In this document: one piece after another, positions 32,315-39,943 of the stretch
Layout of the letters: each line of letters begins with the position of its first letter
How positions within the stretch are numbered: position 1 is the stretch's first letter
Assembly (NCBI GenBank): GCA_945860265.1
Contig: CAMAQF010000032.1
Location: 1-42,520, forward strand
Length of the DNA stretch: 42,520 nucleotides
Source: Emticicia agri
GTDB taxonomy: Bacteria; Bacteroidota; Bacteroidia; Cytophagales; Spirosomataceae
Direction: 5' to 3'
Program-made: the position numbers and the translations under genes
The notes under the pieces: generated by a model
What the model was told of the DNA's origin: nothing
The model's database searches: none
Seen by the model: the letters and a program-made list of their open reading frames with translations, nothing else

Positions 32315-32917
32315 TCAAAAACTCACATTCTTATAAATTCGCTTCATCAAAATTTCTACGCCAATCGATTGCAAAGGCAATTTTCCTTCAATATCTGTTA
32401 CGATTGTTTCGTGCCAAAGACCTGGGCGTTCTCTATACCAAACTTCGGCATAGCACTCATTTTGGCGAATCATCACGTATTCTTTAAATGATTCGAGGGT
32501 TTTGTATTTGTCAAACTTACCCATACGGTCATACTTTTGTGTGCTTTTCGATAAAACTTCTACTACCAAAATAGGGTTGATTAGAAGCAAATCGTCATTA
32601 TCCCAATACAAAGGCTTTTCGCATACAGCAAGAGAATCAGCATAAACGCCTTCATCAAGACTTGGGAAATATATTTTTTGGTCAGAGCCATAAAAAAGAT
32701 AATTCTTCCCTAAACTCTCTGTTGTATTTGTCATTTCAACAGCAATATTCATTGCTATTAAATTGTGAGGGCCTCTTGCGTTTGGTATTTTGATTATTTC
32801 GCCGTTTATAAATTCGTGTTTGTGGGTTGAGTTTGCTTCTTTTCGTAAGTATTCTTCCAGCGTATATTTACGAGGAGGTTTATGCAAAATCAACCTTGGA
32901 TTTACTTCTTTAGTCAT
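32315..32917 (-). CDS. Uma2-family putative restriction-endonuclease-fold protein
   Basis: A 200-residue protein of the Uma2 (DUF820) family, which has a PD-(D/E)xK nuclease fold and is abundant in cyanobacteria and some Bacteroidota. Recognised segments: KYTLEEYLRKEANSTHKHEFINGEIIKIPNARGPHNLIAMNIA, then FYGSDQKIYFP...VYADSLAVCEK, then INPILVVEVLSKSTQKYDRMGKFDKYKTLESFKEYVMI. The expected acidic and Lys residues (ADSLAV, VVEVLSKST) suggest a nuclease active site, with Asp, Glu and possibly Lys present. The biological role of the family is unknown. The ATG of MTKEVNPRL is preferred to one seven codons upstream because the -7 promoter element is close. Confidence 0.88.
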   Translation of the reverse strand: MTKEVNPRLILHKPPRKYTLEEYLRKEANSTHKHEFINGEIIKIPNARGPHNLIAMNIAVEMTNTTESLGKNYLFYGSDQKIYFPSLDEGVYADSLAVCEKPLYWDNDDLLLINPILVVEVLSKSTQKYDRMGKFDKYKTLESFKEYVMIRQNECYAEVWYRERPGLWHETIVTDIEGKLPLQSIGVEILMKRIYKNVSF

Positions 32918-32935
32918 TTTCTGAATATTTATATA

Positions 32936-32943
32936 CAAATTTA
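32936..32943 (-). promoter_or_regulatory. -7 element (TAAATTTG) for the Uma2 gene
   Basis: Minus-strand TAAATTTG lies about 18 bp upstream of the chosen ATG. A TTG lies 25 bp further up, slightly long for the consensus. The surrounding bases are similar to the promoter at 32190-32221. Confidence 0.5.
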
Positions 32944-33002
32944 ACTACTTTTTTGAGTTTTGCACATTCAAGATATTAGTATTTCAAGTATGATAAAACA
33001 AA

Positions 33003-33032
33003 AATCCCCTTCGATTTAAACCGAAGGGGATT
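33003..33032 (-). terminator. Terminator of the GapN-like gene
   Basis: AATCCCCTTCG and CGAAGGGGATT form an 11-bp GC-rich stem with an 8-nt loop, followed by TTTTTG on the minus strand. Confidence 0.88.
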
Positions 33033-33039
33033 GTGTTTT

Positions 33040-34665
33040 TTAGAAAACATATTTCGTAGAAAGGAAGTGCGAACTATGCTCTTCGACAATCTCATTGAAA
33101 ATTTTCTTATTGGCATCGGTGTCTTTCGTAGCCACCACCGTACGAATCGAGAAAGCTCTGAGAGCATCTTCTACCGAAAGAGTTCCTTCGGCCGAATCTT
33201 TTCTGCCTGTAAACGGAAATGTATCTGGCCCTCGTTGGCACTGAGCATTGATATTTACACGACTTACTTGGTTGACAAGTGGGTCAATCAAATGAGCGAT
33301 TTGGTCGGCATTTGTACCAAAAATACTCACCTGCTGTCCATGCGACGAATCAATGATATATTGAATTGGCTCCTCGACATCATCAAAAGGCACAATTGGC
33401 ACGAGTGGACCAAATTGTTCTTCGCTGTAAACCTTCATTTTGCTATTTACAGGGTAAAGCACCGCAGGATATACAAATGAATTTACGGTTGTTCCGCCAC
33501 CTTCGTTCACAACTTCCGCACCGTTGGCTTGGGCATCTGCAATACACTCGGCCAAATACGCTGGTTTATTTGGCTCTGGCAATGGTGTAAGATTTACACC
33601 AGCTTCCCATGGCATTCCAAACTTGAGTTTTTCGAGTTCTTCGGTAAATCTATTCAAGAACTTCTTCGCAATCGAGCGATGCACCCAAATGATTTTGATG
33701 GCCGTACAACGTTGGCCATTAAACGAAAGCGACCCTAAAATACATTCTTTTACGGCCAATTCTACATCAGCATTTTTCAAGATAATTCCTGCATTTTTGG
33801 CATCAAGACCCAAAACAGCTCTCAAACGATTGAGTTTTGGGTGCATTTTCTTTAAATCATTGGCCACTTTGCTCGAACCAATCAGCGTAAGTACATTGAT
33901 TTTACCAGTTTGCATCAATGGCGGTACAACGTTTGCTCCACGACCATAAATTGTATTCACAACGCCTTTCGGAAAACACTCTTGGAAAGCCTTCAACAAA
34001 GGATAATGCAAAAGCGTACCGTGTTTTGGTGGCTTAAACAAAATCGTATTTCCCATAATAATTGCAGGAATCAGCGTACAGAAAGTTTCATTCAAAGGAT
34101 AGTTGAATGGCCCCATGCAAAGCACAACACCCAAAGGTGAACGTCTGATTTGACCAATAATACCTTGTTCGATTTTGAAACGAGATGAATTACGGTCAAT
34201 ATCTTTCAAACAATCAATCGTATCATAAATATATTCAATCGTTCGGTCAAATTCTTTAATTGAATCGGCCAACGATTTGCCGATTTCGTACATCAATAAA
34301 TTCACGATTTCGGTCTTTTTCTCAAGCATTTTTTTGAGAAAATTTTCCATGCAAGTAATACGTTCGCTCAAACTCATCGTTGGCCATTCTCCACGACCGT
34401 TATCGTAAGCTTTTAATGCTGCATTCAAAGCATCCATTGCTTCTGCTTCGTTGGTAATTGGGTAGCTTCCGATAAGTAAAATTTCAAGTTTATCGCCATT
34501 TTTAACATAAATCGGAGAATAAACATCTTGGGTTGCACCCGTCCATTGACGCATTTCGCCACCAACCAAATACTCTTTTTGGTGAAGCGGTTGAATCTGA
34601 AATTGTTCGGGAATCTGACCAACTTCGGGGAAGATAGCCGTGATTTTTTCTTGTAGATTTGTCAT
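33040..34665 (-). CDS. Aldehyde dehydrogenase, NADP-dependent GapN-like
   Basis: A 541-residue aldehyde dehydrogenase resembling non-phosphorylating glyceraldehyde-3-phosphate dehydrogenase, which makes 3-phosphoglycerate and NADPH. Motifs are GVVLCMGPFNYPLNETFCTLIPAIIMGNTILFKPPKHG (cofactor site), TLIGSSKVAN, the catalytic loop SFNGQRCTAIKIIWVH with the nucleophile Cys, and YSEEQFGPLVPIVPFDD followed by NINAQCQRGPDTFPFTGRKDSAEGTLS, typical of GapN. The usual ALDH LELGGK word is VLGLDAKNAGII here, so the general-base Glu is replaced or shifted. The MTNLQEK start is preferred over the in-frame Met six codons earlier. Specificity for glyceraldehyde-3-phosphate is inferred. Confidence 0.85.
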   Translation of the reverse strand: MTNLQEKITAIFPEVGQIPEQFQIQPLHQKEYLVGGEMRQWTGATQDVYSPIYVKNGDKLEILLIGSYPITNEAEAMDALNAALKAYDNGRGEWPTMSLSERITCMENFLKKMLEKKTEIVNLLMYEIGKSLADSIKEFDRTIEYIYDTIDCLKDIDRNSSRFKIEQGIIGQIRRSPLGVVLCMGPFNYPLNETFCTLIPAIIMGNTILFKPPKHGTLLHYPLLKAFQECFPKGVVNTIYGRGANVVPPLMQTGKINVLTLIGSSKVANDLKKMHPKLNRLRAVLGLDAKNAGIILKNADVELAVKECILGSLSFNGQRCTAIKIIWVHRSIAKKFLNRFTEELEKLKFGMPWEAGVNLTPLPEPNKPAYLAECIADAQANGAEVVNEGGGTTVNSFVYPAVLYPVNSKMKVYSEEQFGPLVPIVPFDDVEEPIQYIIDSSHGQQVSIFGTNADQIAHLIDPLVNQVSRVNINAQCQRGPDTFPFTGRKDSAEGTLSVEDALRAFSIRTVVATKDTDANKKIFNEIVEEHSSHFLSTKYVF

Positions 34666-34881
34666 ATTTTTGTTTATACTCAAGCTATTTTGTTGTAAAT
34701 CTCAACCGAAATTAGCGTCCATCAAAAGGAAAACCAAAGAGAATTCGTTTTGTTTGGAATACTCAGCAGAAAACTACAATTTTATGTTAAACATGTGCTA
34801 AATTCAAAAATCTATTTGGTCAGATAAATTTTTATTCGGATTTTTGAAGAACTAAAAACTTTCACCTAAAAATCTGGTCAA

Positions 34882-35733
34882 TTGCTTTACTATATTTTTC
34901 GTCCTTTCGTTGGTTTCCTTTTAAGGTTTTTCATCAAAAAAATTACGATTACTGGTTTAGAAAATATTCCAAAATCGGGAGCGGTTATTTTGGCAGCTAC
35001 TCACGCCAATTCATTTCTTGATGCTGCTATAATTGGTTGTAATTTAAATCGTCGAATGTGGTCTTTGGGACGTGGCGATATTTTTAGAAAAAAATTGGCC
35101 CATAAAATCCTTTCGAGTTTTTTTATGTTGCCCATCCATCGCCTTTCAGAAGGAAAAGAACATCTCAGCGGCAATGACGAAACATTTGATCGATGTATTG
35201 AATTATTCAAACAAGGCGAAATTGTTTTGATTTTTTCAGAAGGCTTTTGTAACCACCAAACAAAGTTGCTCCCACTTAAAAAAGGCACGGCTCGATTGGC
35301 TCAACAAGCATGGAATGAAGGCATTGACCTAACCGTTGTTCCGATTGGCGTTAGTTATGATACTTTCTTTTCTTTTGGCAAAATCGTCAATATGAATATC
35401 GGAACAGGAATCGTAAAAAAAGACCTTAACAATATTTCGGAAGATGTGCTTTTCTTAAAAACATTCAATGATTTATTGACCGAAAAAATAAACAAATGCT
35501 TTATTTGGAGTTTTCCGAAAGTAGGATTTATGCAAAGTCTGAAATTTTTGGTGGTTTCGTTCATTCATTTTCCTGCCAATTATTTATCAGGATATATTTC
35601 TCGCAAAATTACTAAAGGCTCGGTTTTCTTTGATTCCATCAGACTTGGCGTAATGATTGTGGTTTATCCCTTATGGTGGCTCATAGTAGGCAGCTTCATT
35701 TGTTATTTAAGCAATTTATTTTATATTTGTTGA
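34882..35733 (+). CDS. PlsC-like 1-acylglycerol-3-phosphate acyltransferase, TTG start
   Basis: A 283-residue membrane-associated acyltransferase that probably adds the second acyl chain to lysophosphatidic acid in phospholipid synthesis. The acceptor motif is ATHANSFLDAAIIG, with five rather than four residues between His and Asp, a variant often seen as HPNSFLD in Bacteroidota. The second motif is LIFSEGFCNHQTKLLPLKKGTARLA. A C-terminal hydrophobic stretch (LGVMIVVYPLWWLIVGSFICYLSNLFYI) is probably a membrane anchor. No upstream ATG exists: a TAA stop lies five codons before, so TTG at the first codon is the only reasonable start. It is followed 32 bp later by the exonuclease gene, probably in one operon. 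Confidence 0.87.
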   Translation: MLYYIFRPFVGFLLRFFIKKITITGLENIPKSGAVILAATHANSFLDAAIIGCNLNRRMWSLGRGDIFRKKLAHKILSSFFMLPIHRLSEGKEHLSGNDETFDRCIELFKQGEIVLIFSEGFCNHQTKLLPLKKGTARLAQQAWNEGIDLTVVPIGVSYDTFFSFGKIVNMNIGTGIVKKDLNNISEDVLFLKTFNDLLTEKINKCFIWSFPKVGFMQSLKFLVVSFIHFPANYLSGYISRKITKGSVFFDSIRLGVMIVVYPLWWLIVGSFICYLSNLFYIC

Positions 35734-35765
35734 AACATCGTTTACTAAATACAACTATTATAAAA

Positions 35766-36542
35766 ATGGATGATTCATTTGTCAAACACCTCAAAAGTAT
35801 TTTATTCATTGATATAGAAACGGTTTCGCAAGTTCCTGATTTTGAGCTACTTAACGAACGATTACAAAAGCTTTGGCTCAAAAAAGCAGTTTATCTGACT
35901 AACGAAGAAAACTTATCAGATGCTGATTTTTATCTCAAAAAAGCAGGAATTTATGCTGAATTTGGTAAAATTTTATGCGTCGGTGTAGGTGGAATAATAT
36001 TTGATGATGAAAACAAACCATCGCTTCGGGTAAAAATGATTGGTGGTGATAATGAAGCAGAGGTTTTGCAATCATTCAAGAAAATCGTTGAAAAACATAA
36101 AGCGGGGAAAAACCTGATGCTTTGTGCTCACAACGGCAAAGAATTTGATTTTGCGTATTTATGTCGTCGATTATTGGTCAACGGAATCGGTTTGCCGAAA
36201 GTTTTGCAAATATCAGGTAAAAAACCATGGGAAATTAACCACCTTGATACGCTCGACCTTTGGAAATTTGGTGATTATAAGCACTTTACTAGCCTAGATT
36301 TGCTGGCAGCAATTTTTGATATTCCGAGTAGTAAGAGCGATATCAGTGGCGACCAAGTGAATCATGTCTATCACGTAGAAAAAGATAGAGCAAAAATCGA
36401 AAGATATTGTGCGGCTGATGTTGTAGTTTTAACGCAGTTATATATGAAAATTAATAATTGTGCGTTAATAGAAAAAGAAAATATTGAACTGATTTTACAA
36501 AATGATCCAAAGTCAATAGACGACGGTCAACAGCATTTATAA
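35766..36542 (+). CDS. DEDD-type 3'-5' exonuclease (predicted PolB-like exonuclease)
   Basis: A 258-residue RNase H-fold exonuclease without a polymerase domain. Catalytic residues: Asp16 and Glu18 in ILFIDIETV, Asp128 in HNGKEFDFAYLCRR, and Asp218 in YCAADVVVLTQLY, where Tyr214 gives a YxxxD form (DEDDy). A segment HLDTLDLWKFGDYKHFTSLDLLAAIFDIPSSKSDISG lies between. Proteins of this type are annotated as predicted PolB-like 3'-5' exonucleases, and the substrate (DNA or RNA) is not known. The ATG of MDDSFVKHL is chosen because the upstream in-frame codons overlap the PlsC-like gene. It is likely co-transcribed with that gene. Confidence 0.87.
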   Translation: MDDSFVKHLKSILFIDIETVSQVPDFELLNERLQKLWLKKAVYLTNEENLSDADFYLKKAGIYAEFGKILCVGVGGIIFDDENKPSLRVKMIGGDNEAEVLQSFKKIVEKHKAGKNLMLCAHNGKEFDFAYLCRRLLVNGIGLPKVLQISGKKPWEINHLDTLDLWKFGDYKHFTSLDLLAAIFDIPSSKSDISGDQVNHVYHVEKDRAKIERYCAADVVVLTQLYMKINNCALIEKENIELILQNDPKSIDDGQQHL

Positions 36543-36596
36543 GTCATTATTTATCAGTAGGTTAAGCTTTAGTTTTAAATAATTTTATTTTAAAAT

Positions 36597-37058
36597 ATGA
36601 AAAAAATATTCTTTTTGTTATTTGTCGCTTTATCATTTGCGGCATCGGCTCAGATTCTAAAACCTGCCAAATGGACATTTACGCCCTCAAAAACATCAGC
36701 TAAAGTTGGCGAAACAATAGACTTAGTTTTCAAGGCAAAAATCGACGATAATTGGTATATGTACTCTTCTCAACTAAAAGTAGAAGGGCCATTGCCGACA
36801 ACTATAAACTTTACAAAAACCGAAGGCTATCAAGTTGTAGGAAAACTAACGCCCGTAAAGCCCAAAGAAAAATATGATGATATTTGGGGTGGAAAGGTGC
36901 AATATTTCGAACACGAAGCAAAGTTTATTCAGAAAGTAAAAATCACAAAGGCAAATCCAATTATCGAAGGAAAAATTGAGTGCCAAACTTGCACCACCAA
37001 GGATGGCAAGTGCGTACCAAATAAAGATAAATTCAAGTTTGATGTGAAGACTATTTGA
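36597..37058 (+). CDS. Exported DsbD N-terminal-like domain protein
   Basis: A 153-residue periplasmic protein with signal peptide MKKIFFLLFVALSFAASAQ followed by a single immunoglobulin-like domain of the DsbD N-terminal (DsbD-alpha) kind: KWTFTPSKTSAKVGETIDLVFKAKIDDNWYMYSSQL, then YFEHEAKFIQKVKI, and IEGKIECQTCTTKDGKCVPNKDKFKF. The Cys residues of CQTCTTKDGKC are in the place of the DsbD-alpha redox pair. No membrane or thioredoxin domain is fused, so it may act as a free electron acceptor for a DsbD- or TlpA-type partner, as inferred from the domain. It is followed by a REP-like palindrome and a bidirectional terminator. Confidence 0.82.
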   Translation: MKKIFFLLFVALSFAASAQILKPAKWTFTPSKTSAKVGETIDLVFKAKIDDNWYMYSSQLKVEGPLPTTINFTKTEGYQVVGKLTPVKPKEKYDDIWGGKVQYFEHEAKFIQKVKITKANPIIEGKIECQTCTTKDGKCVPNKDKFKFDVKTI

Positions 37059-37072
37059 TATTGGCCTATTTC

Positions 37073-37097
37073 GTAGGAACGTCCAAATTGGACGTTC
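37073..37097 (+). repeat. REP-like palindrome with GTAG head
   Basis: GTAG (37073-37076) is followed at once by GAACGTCCAA-A-TTGGACGTTC, a perfect 10-bp-arm palindrome (37077-37097). The layout (GTAG plus hairpin) is the same as the ends of the RAYT arrays, but the palindrome is different. Confidence 0.65.
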
Positions 37098-37201
37098 TTG
37101 GAGGGAAATCTGAATACCCAACGAAATTCATCCGAGTGAGATGTTTTTATTAATAGTCAAAACTAAAGTATCGAAATATTAGCTATTGGTTTTAAAACCA
37201 T

Positions 37202-37233
37202 AAAAAAATCCTCGCCAAGACGAGGATTTTTTT
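37202..37233. terminator. Bidirectional terminator between DsbD-N gene and der
   Basis: AAAAAAATCCTCG and CGAGGATTTTTTT form a 13-bp stem with loop CCAAGA; T runs on both strands serve both convergent genes. Confidence 0.92.
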
Positions 37234-37246
37234 ATGCCATTAACAA

Positions 37247-38557
37247 TTACTTGGCCCTAAAGAATACAGTAATTGTTACGCCTTCAAAACCAAAGTTTTC
37301 ACGGAGTTTATTTTGCAAGAAACGAGAATAAGATTCCTGCACATATTGGGGCAAATTACAGAAGAAAATAAAAGTTGGCGAAGGCGTTGGCACTTGTACA
37401 CAATATTTTATTTTGATTTGCTTACCTTTCAACATCGGTGGCGGTGTACGTTCGATTATCGGCAACATCACTTCGTTAAGTTTTGAAGTGGTAATTTTCT
37501 GAGTTTTAGTTTCGTAAACCTCCATTACTTTCTCAATTACTTGGAAAATACGTTGTTTTTCAATCACTGAAGCAAAAATAACAGGCATATAATTCATAGG
37601 AGCTAATCTTTCTAAGATTGCTTTTTTCATTACATCAGCCGTTTTTGAATCTTTTTCTACCAAATCCCACTTGTTTACCATCAAAACAATAGCTTTTTTA
37701 GCATTGTGAGCATGACCAATGATACTAATATCCTGCATCTCCAAACCAACCGACGCATCAATCAAAACCACACAAACGTCAGAGTTTTCGAGGGCTTTTA
37801 CAGAGCGTAAAGTCGAGTAAAATTCAATATTTTCTTGTACTTTGGCTTTTTTACGAATACCCGCCGTATCAGTCAAGATAAAATCTTTGCCGAAAAGTTT
37901 ATAATGTGTATCAATTGCATCACGGGTTGTGCCTGCCATGCTATTGACGATACTTCTATCTGTTCCTGTTAAAGCATTCAAAAAAGAAGATTTACCAACA
38001 TTTGGACGTCCTAAAATCGCAATTCTTGGAATTCCTGCATCGGGGTCTTCTACGCCCTCATCTTCAAAATTTACTACAATTGCATCAAGTAACTCACCAG
38101 TTCCGCTACCATCAGCCGCCGAAATCGGGTAAATTTCATCGCCCAAACCCATTTCATAAAACTCCGAAGCCGTCTGATGACGCTCAAAAGTTTCGGCTTT
38201 ATTGGCAACTACATAAACAGGTTTTTTTGAACGACGCAAAATATTTGCGAAGTCTTTGTCCAAATCAGTCAAACCAGTCATGGTATCAACCACAAACAAA
38301 ATAACACTAGATTCTTCGATAGCGATTTCGACTTGCTCACGAATAGCCGCCTCGAAAGTATCTTCCGAACCAACCACGTAGCCACCTGTATCAATAACGG
38401 TAAAGAATTTTTCAGTCCAAACAGCATGACCATAGTGACGGTCACGCGTTACGCCAGGCATATTATCGGTAATTGCCACACGGCTCTCGATAAGGCGATT
38501 AAAAAGGGTAGATTTGCCGACGTTCGGTCGGCCAACGATTGCAACAATATTTGCCAT
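37247..38557 (-). CDS. der: Ribosome biogenesis GTPase Der (EngA)
   Basis: A 436-residue protein with two consecutive TrmE-Era-Era-like GTPase domains and a C-terminal KH-like domain, as expected for Der, which assists 50S ribosomal subunit assembly. G1 loops are GRPNVGKSTLFN (residues 8-19) and GRPNVGKSSFLN in the second domain. G3 motifs are VIDTGG and LTDTAG, and G4 motifs are VANKAE and MVNKWD. The KH domain begins around residue 345 and ends FEGVTITVFFRAK. A TAACTTTG -7 element lies 120-130 bp upstream. It is monocistronic and convergent with the DsbD-N gene. Confidence 0.97.
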   Translation of the reverse strand: MANIVAIVGRPNVGKSTLFNRLIESRVAITDNMPGVTRDRHYGHAVWTEKFFTVIDTGGYVVGSEDTFEAAIREQVEIAIEESSVILFVVDTMTGLTDLDKDFANILRRSKKPVYVVANKAETFERHQTASEFYEMGLGDEIYPISAADGSGTGELLDAIVVNFEDEGVEDPDAGIPRIAILGRPNVGKSSFLNALTGTDRSIVNSMAGTTRDAIDTHYKLFGKDFILTDTAGIRKKAKVQENIEFYSTLRSVKALENSDVCVVLIDASVGLEMQDISIIGHAHNAKKAIVLMVNKWDLVEKDSKTADVMKKAILERLAPMNYMPVIFASVIEKQRIFQVIEKVMEVYETKTQKITTSKLNEVMLPIIERTPPPMLKGKQIKIKYCVQVPTPSPTFIFFCNLPQYVQESYSRFLQNKLRENFGFEGVTITVFFRAK

Positions 38558-38685
38558 AAAAAATCAGTAAACGGTTAACGTTTTTGAAACGATAAACAGT
38601 GATTCTCTTGCGAGAACTGTGAAAAATTGTCGATGTTTTTGTCCACAATCGACATAATTAAAAAATGCATCAAACTAAGGGGGTG

Positions 38686-38693
38686 CAAAGTTA
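38686..38693 (-). promoter_or_regulatory. -7 element (TAACTTTG) for der
   Basis: Minus-strand TAACTTTGCA is the classical Bacteroidota -7 word. A transcript from here would carry about 120 nt of 5' leader. No TTG at -33. Confidence 0.6.
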
Positions 38694-38802
38694 CAAAAAT
38701 ATATGCAGAAAACTATTGACTATCAATAAGATATAAGTTGAACAGTTAAATGATGCAGAGCATCAAAATATTTGTAGAGATGATGATATCGTGTTATTGT
38801 TT

Positions 38803-38850
38803 AGGTACAGAGTACCGTAATATTAAATTTTATTACGGTACTCTGTACCT
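38803..38850. repeat. 20-bp perfect inverted repeat made of nested palindromes
   Basis: Arms 38803-38822 and 38831-38850 are exactly complementary around an 8-nt AT loop, and each arm itself contains a palindrome (GGTAC-AGA-GTACC). A related small palindrome GGAAC-GCT-GTTCC follows near 38890. It is followed by TTTTTT and may terminate the EamA gene on the minus strand. Confidence 0.8.
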
Positions 38851-38925
38851 TTTTTGCACAGTTTTGGTTTGTTTTCTACAATTATTATGGAACGCTGTTC
38901 CTGAAACAAAGAAATAAATTTAGTC

Positions 38926-39825
38926 TTAAAACAAATCTTGAATATCTTGCCAAGAAATCAAACCAATGGCCACAATTGCCAAAAAAAGTCCGACTTTATT
39001 AAGCGTAGTGAGTTTTTCTTTGAAAAAAATAAAAGCGACCAAAGCCGAAACCAAAATAACACCAATATTATAAAGCGGATAAACAAAAGCACCGCTATTT
39101 CCGTACGCGGTTAGTGCTAAAATCAAGAAATAGAAAGACAAAAAATTAGGTACACCAAGTGTAATACTTGCCAAAATATTCTTTAATTCGATTTTTTCTT
39201 GTCCACGAACTACTCGAATCGTCAGAACGATTATTCCTGCCAAAATCGCCCCAAAAACCATCACGAGCGTAACAGGCACAGTGCGGTCGGCTGACTTTAT
39301 ATAATTGATATTCAAGTAGTTAATCGAGGTATTCGTGATGCCATACATCAAAAAAACCGCTACTGGCAAAAGAAAATCTAAACCTTTGCCAGAAACTTTT
39401 TCATTACTTTTTTTGAAAGTACTTAATCCAACCGCTCCCAAAGCAAGAGCCAAACCTAAATAATTTAGGCCATTAAATGGGCGACCTTGCGTTTTGAAAA
39501 TAAATAAACTGCAAAGTACTGGAATAACCAACGAAATATTATTGGCCAATGAGGTTGCCGTCATGCCCATTCGTTGGGTAGAAAATCCTGATAATAAAAA
39601 TGTTACGATAAACCCAACCCCCAAAATAAGGGCATATAAAGTCCAGTTTTCTGAAAAATTGAGTTCAAAACTTTGTCCTTTGGGCATTAAAACCAGTCCA
39701 GTCAAAAAACAAATCGGATAATTAAACGCAATTGCCTGAAAAGTGCTTATGCCGAATTTTGGGTACAAACGAAAATTTGTCAGTAACAAAACCGAAAATA
39801 TGATACTTAGTATTAGATAAAACAT
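38926..39825 (-). CDS. EamA/DMT-family transporter
   Basis: A 299-residue membrane protein with about ten predicted helices, the normal DMT (drug/metabolite transporter) topology. It begins MFYLILSIIFSVLLLTNFRLYPKFG and ends in VSALVAFIFFKEKLTTLNKVGLFLAIVAIGLISW, which is the typical last EamA helix pair (P-L/ALxAFxFFxEKLT). Substrates of this family range from amino acids to nucleotides and cannot be told from sequence. It is not in an obvious operon: a gap of about 120 bp with a palindromic repeat separates it from era. Confidence 0.88.
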   Translation of the reverse strand: MFYLILSIIFSVLLLTNFRLYPKFGISTFQAIAFNYPICFLTGLVLMPKGQSFELNFSENWTLYALILGVGFIVTFLLSGFSTQRMGMTATSLANNISLVIPVLCSLFIFKTQGRPFNGLNYLGLALALGAVGLSTFKKSNEKVSGKGLDFLLPVAVFLMYGITNTSINYLNINYIKSADRTVPVTLVMVFGAILAGIIVLTIRVVRGQEKIELKNILASITLGVPNFLSFYFLILALTAYGNSGAFVYPLYNIGVILVSALVAFIFFKEKLTTLNKVGLFLAIVAIGLISWQDIQDLF

Positions 39826-39865
39826 ATTGTTTGTGAATTTTAAAGCGGTTCGCCGCCCGTTCGTA

Positions 39866-39934
39866 AATGATAGAATGAATGATAGAATGAAAAGAAGTTT
39901 TGATTATTCTAACATTCGCTCATTCTATCAATCA
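39866..39934. repeat. ATGATAGAATGA direct and inverted repeat
   Basis: TGATAGAATGA occurs twice in tandem (39867-39890), and its complement CATTCTATCA occurs at 39921-39930, forming an inverted repeat. The same word CATTCTATCA is found near 25434, between mnmH and pdxJ, so it is a dispersed intergenic repeat. Confidence 0.55.
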
Positions 39935-39943
39935 AAATTAGGC

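Noticed and set aside
33524..33949. 141-residue plus-strand ORF inside the GapN-like gene
   Set aside because: It is antisense to the clearly conserved aldehyde dehydrogenase and shows no motif of its own.
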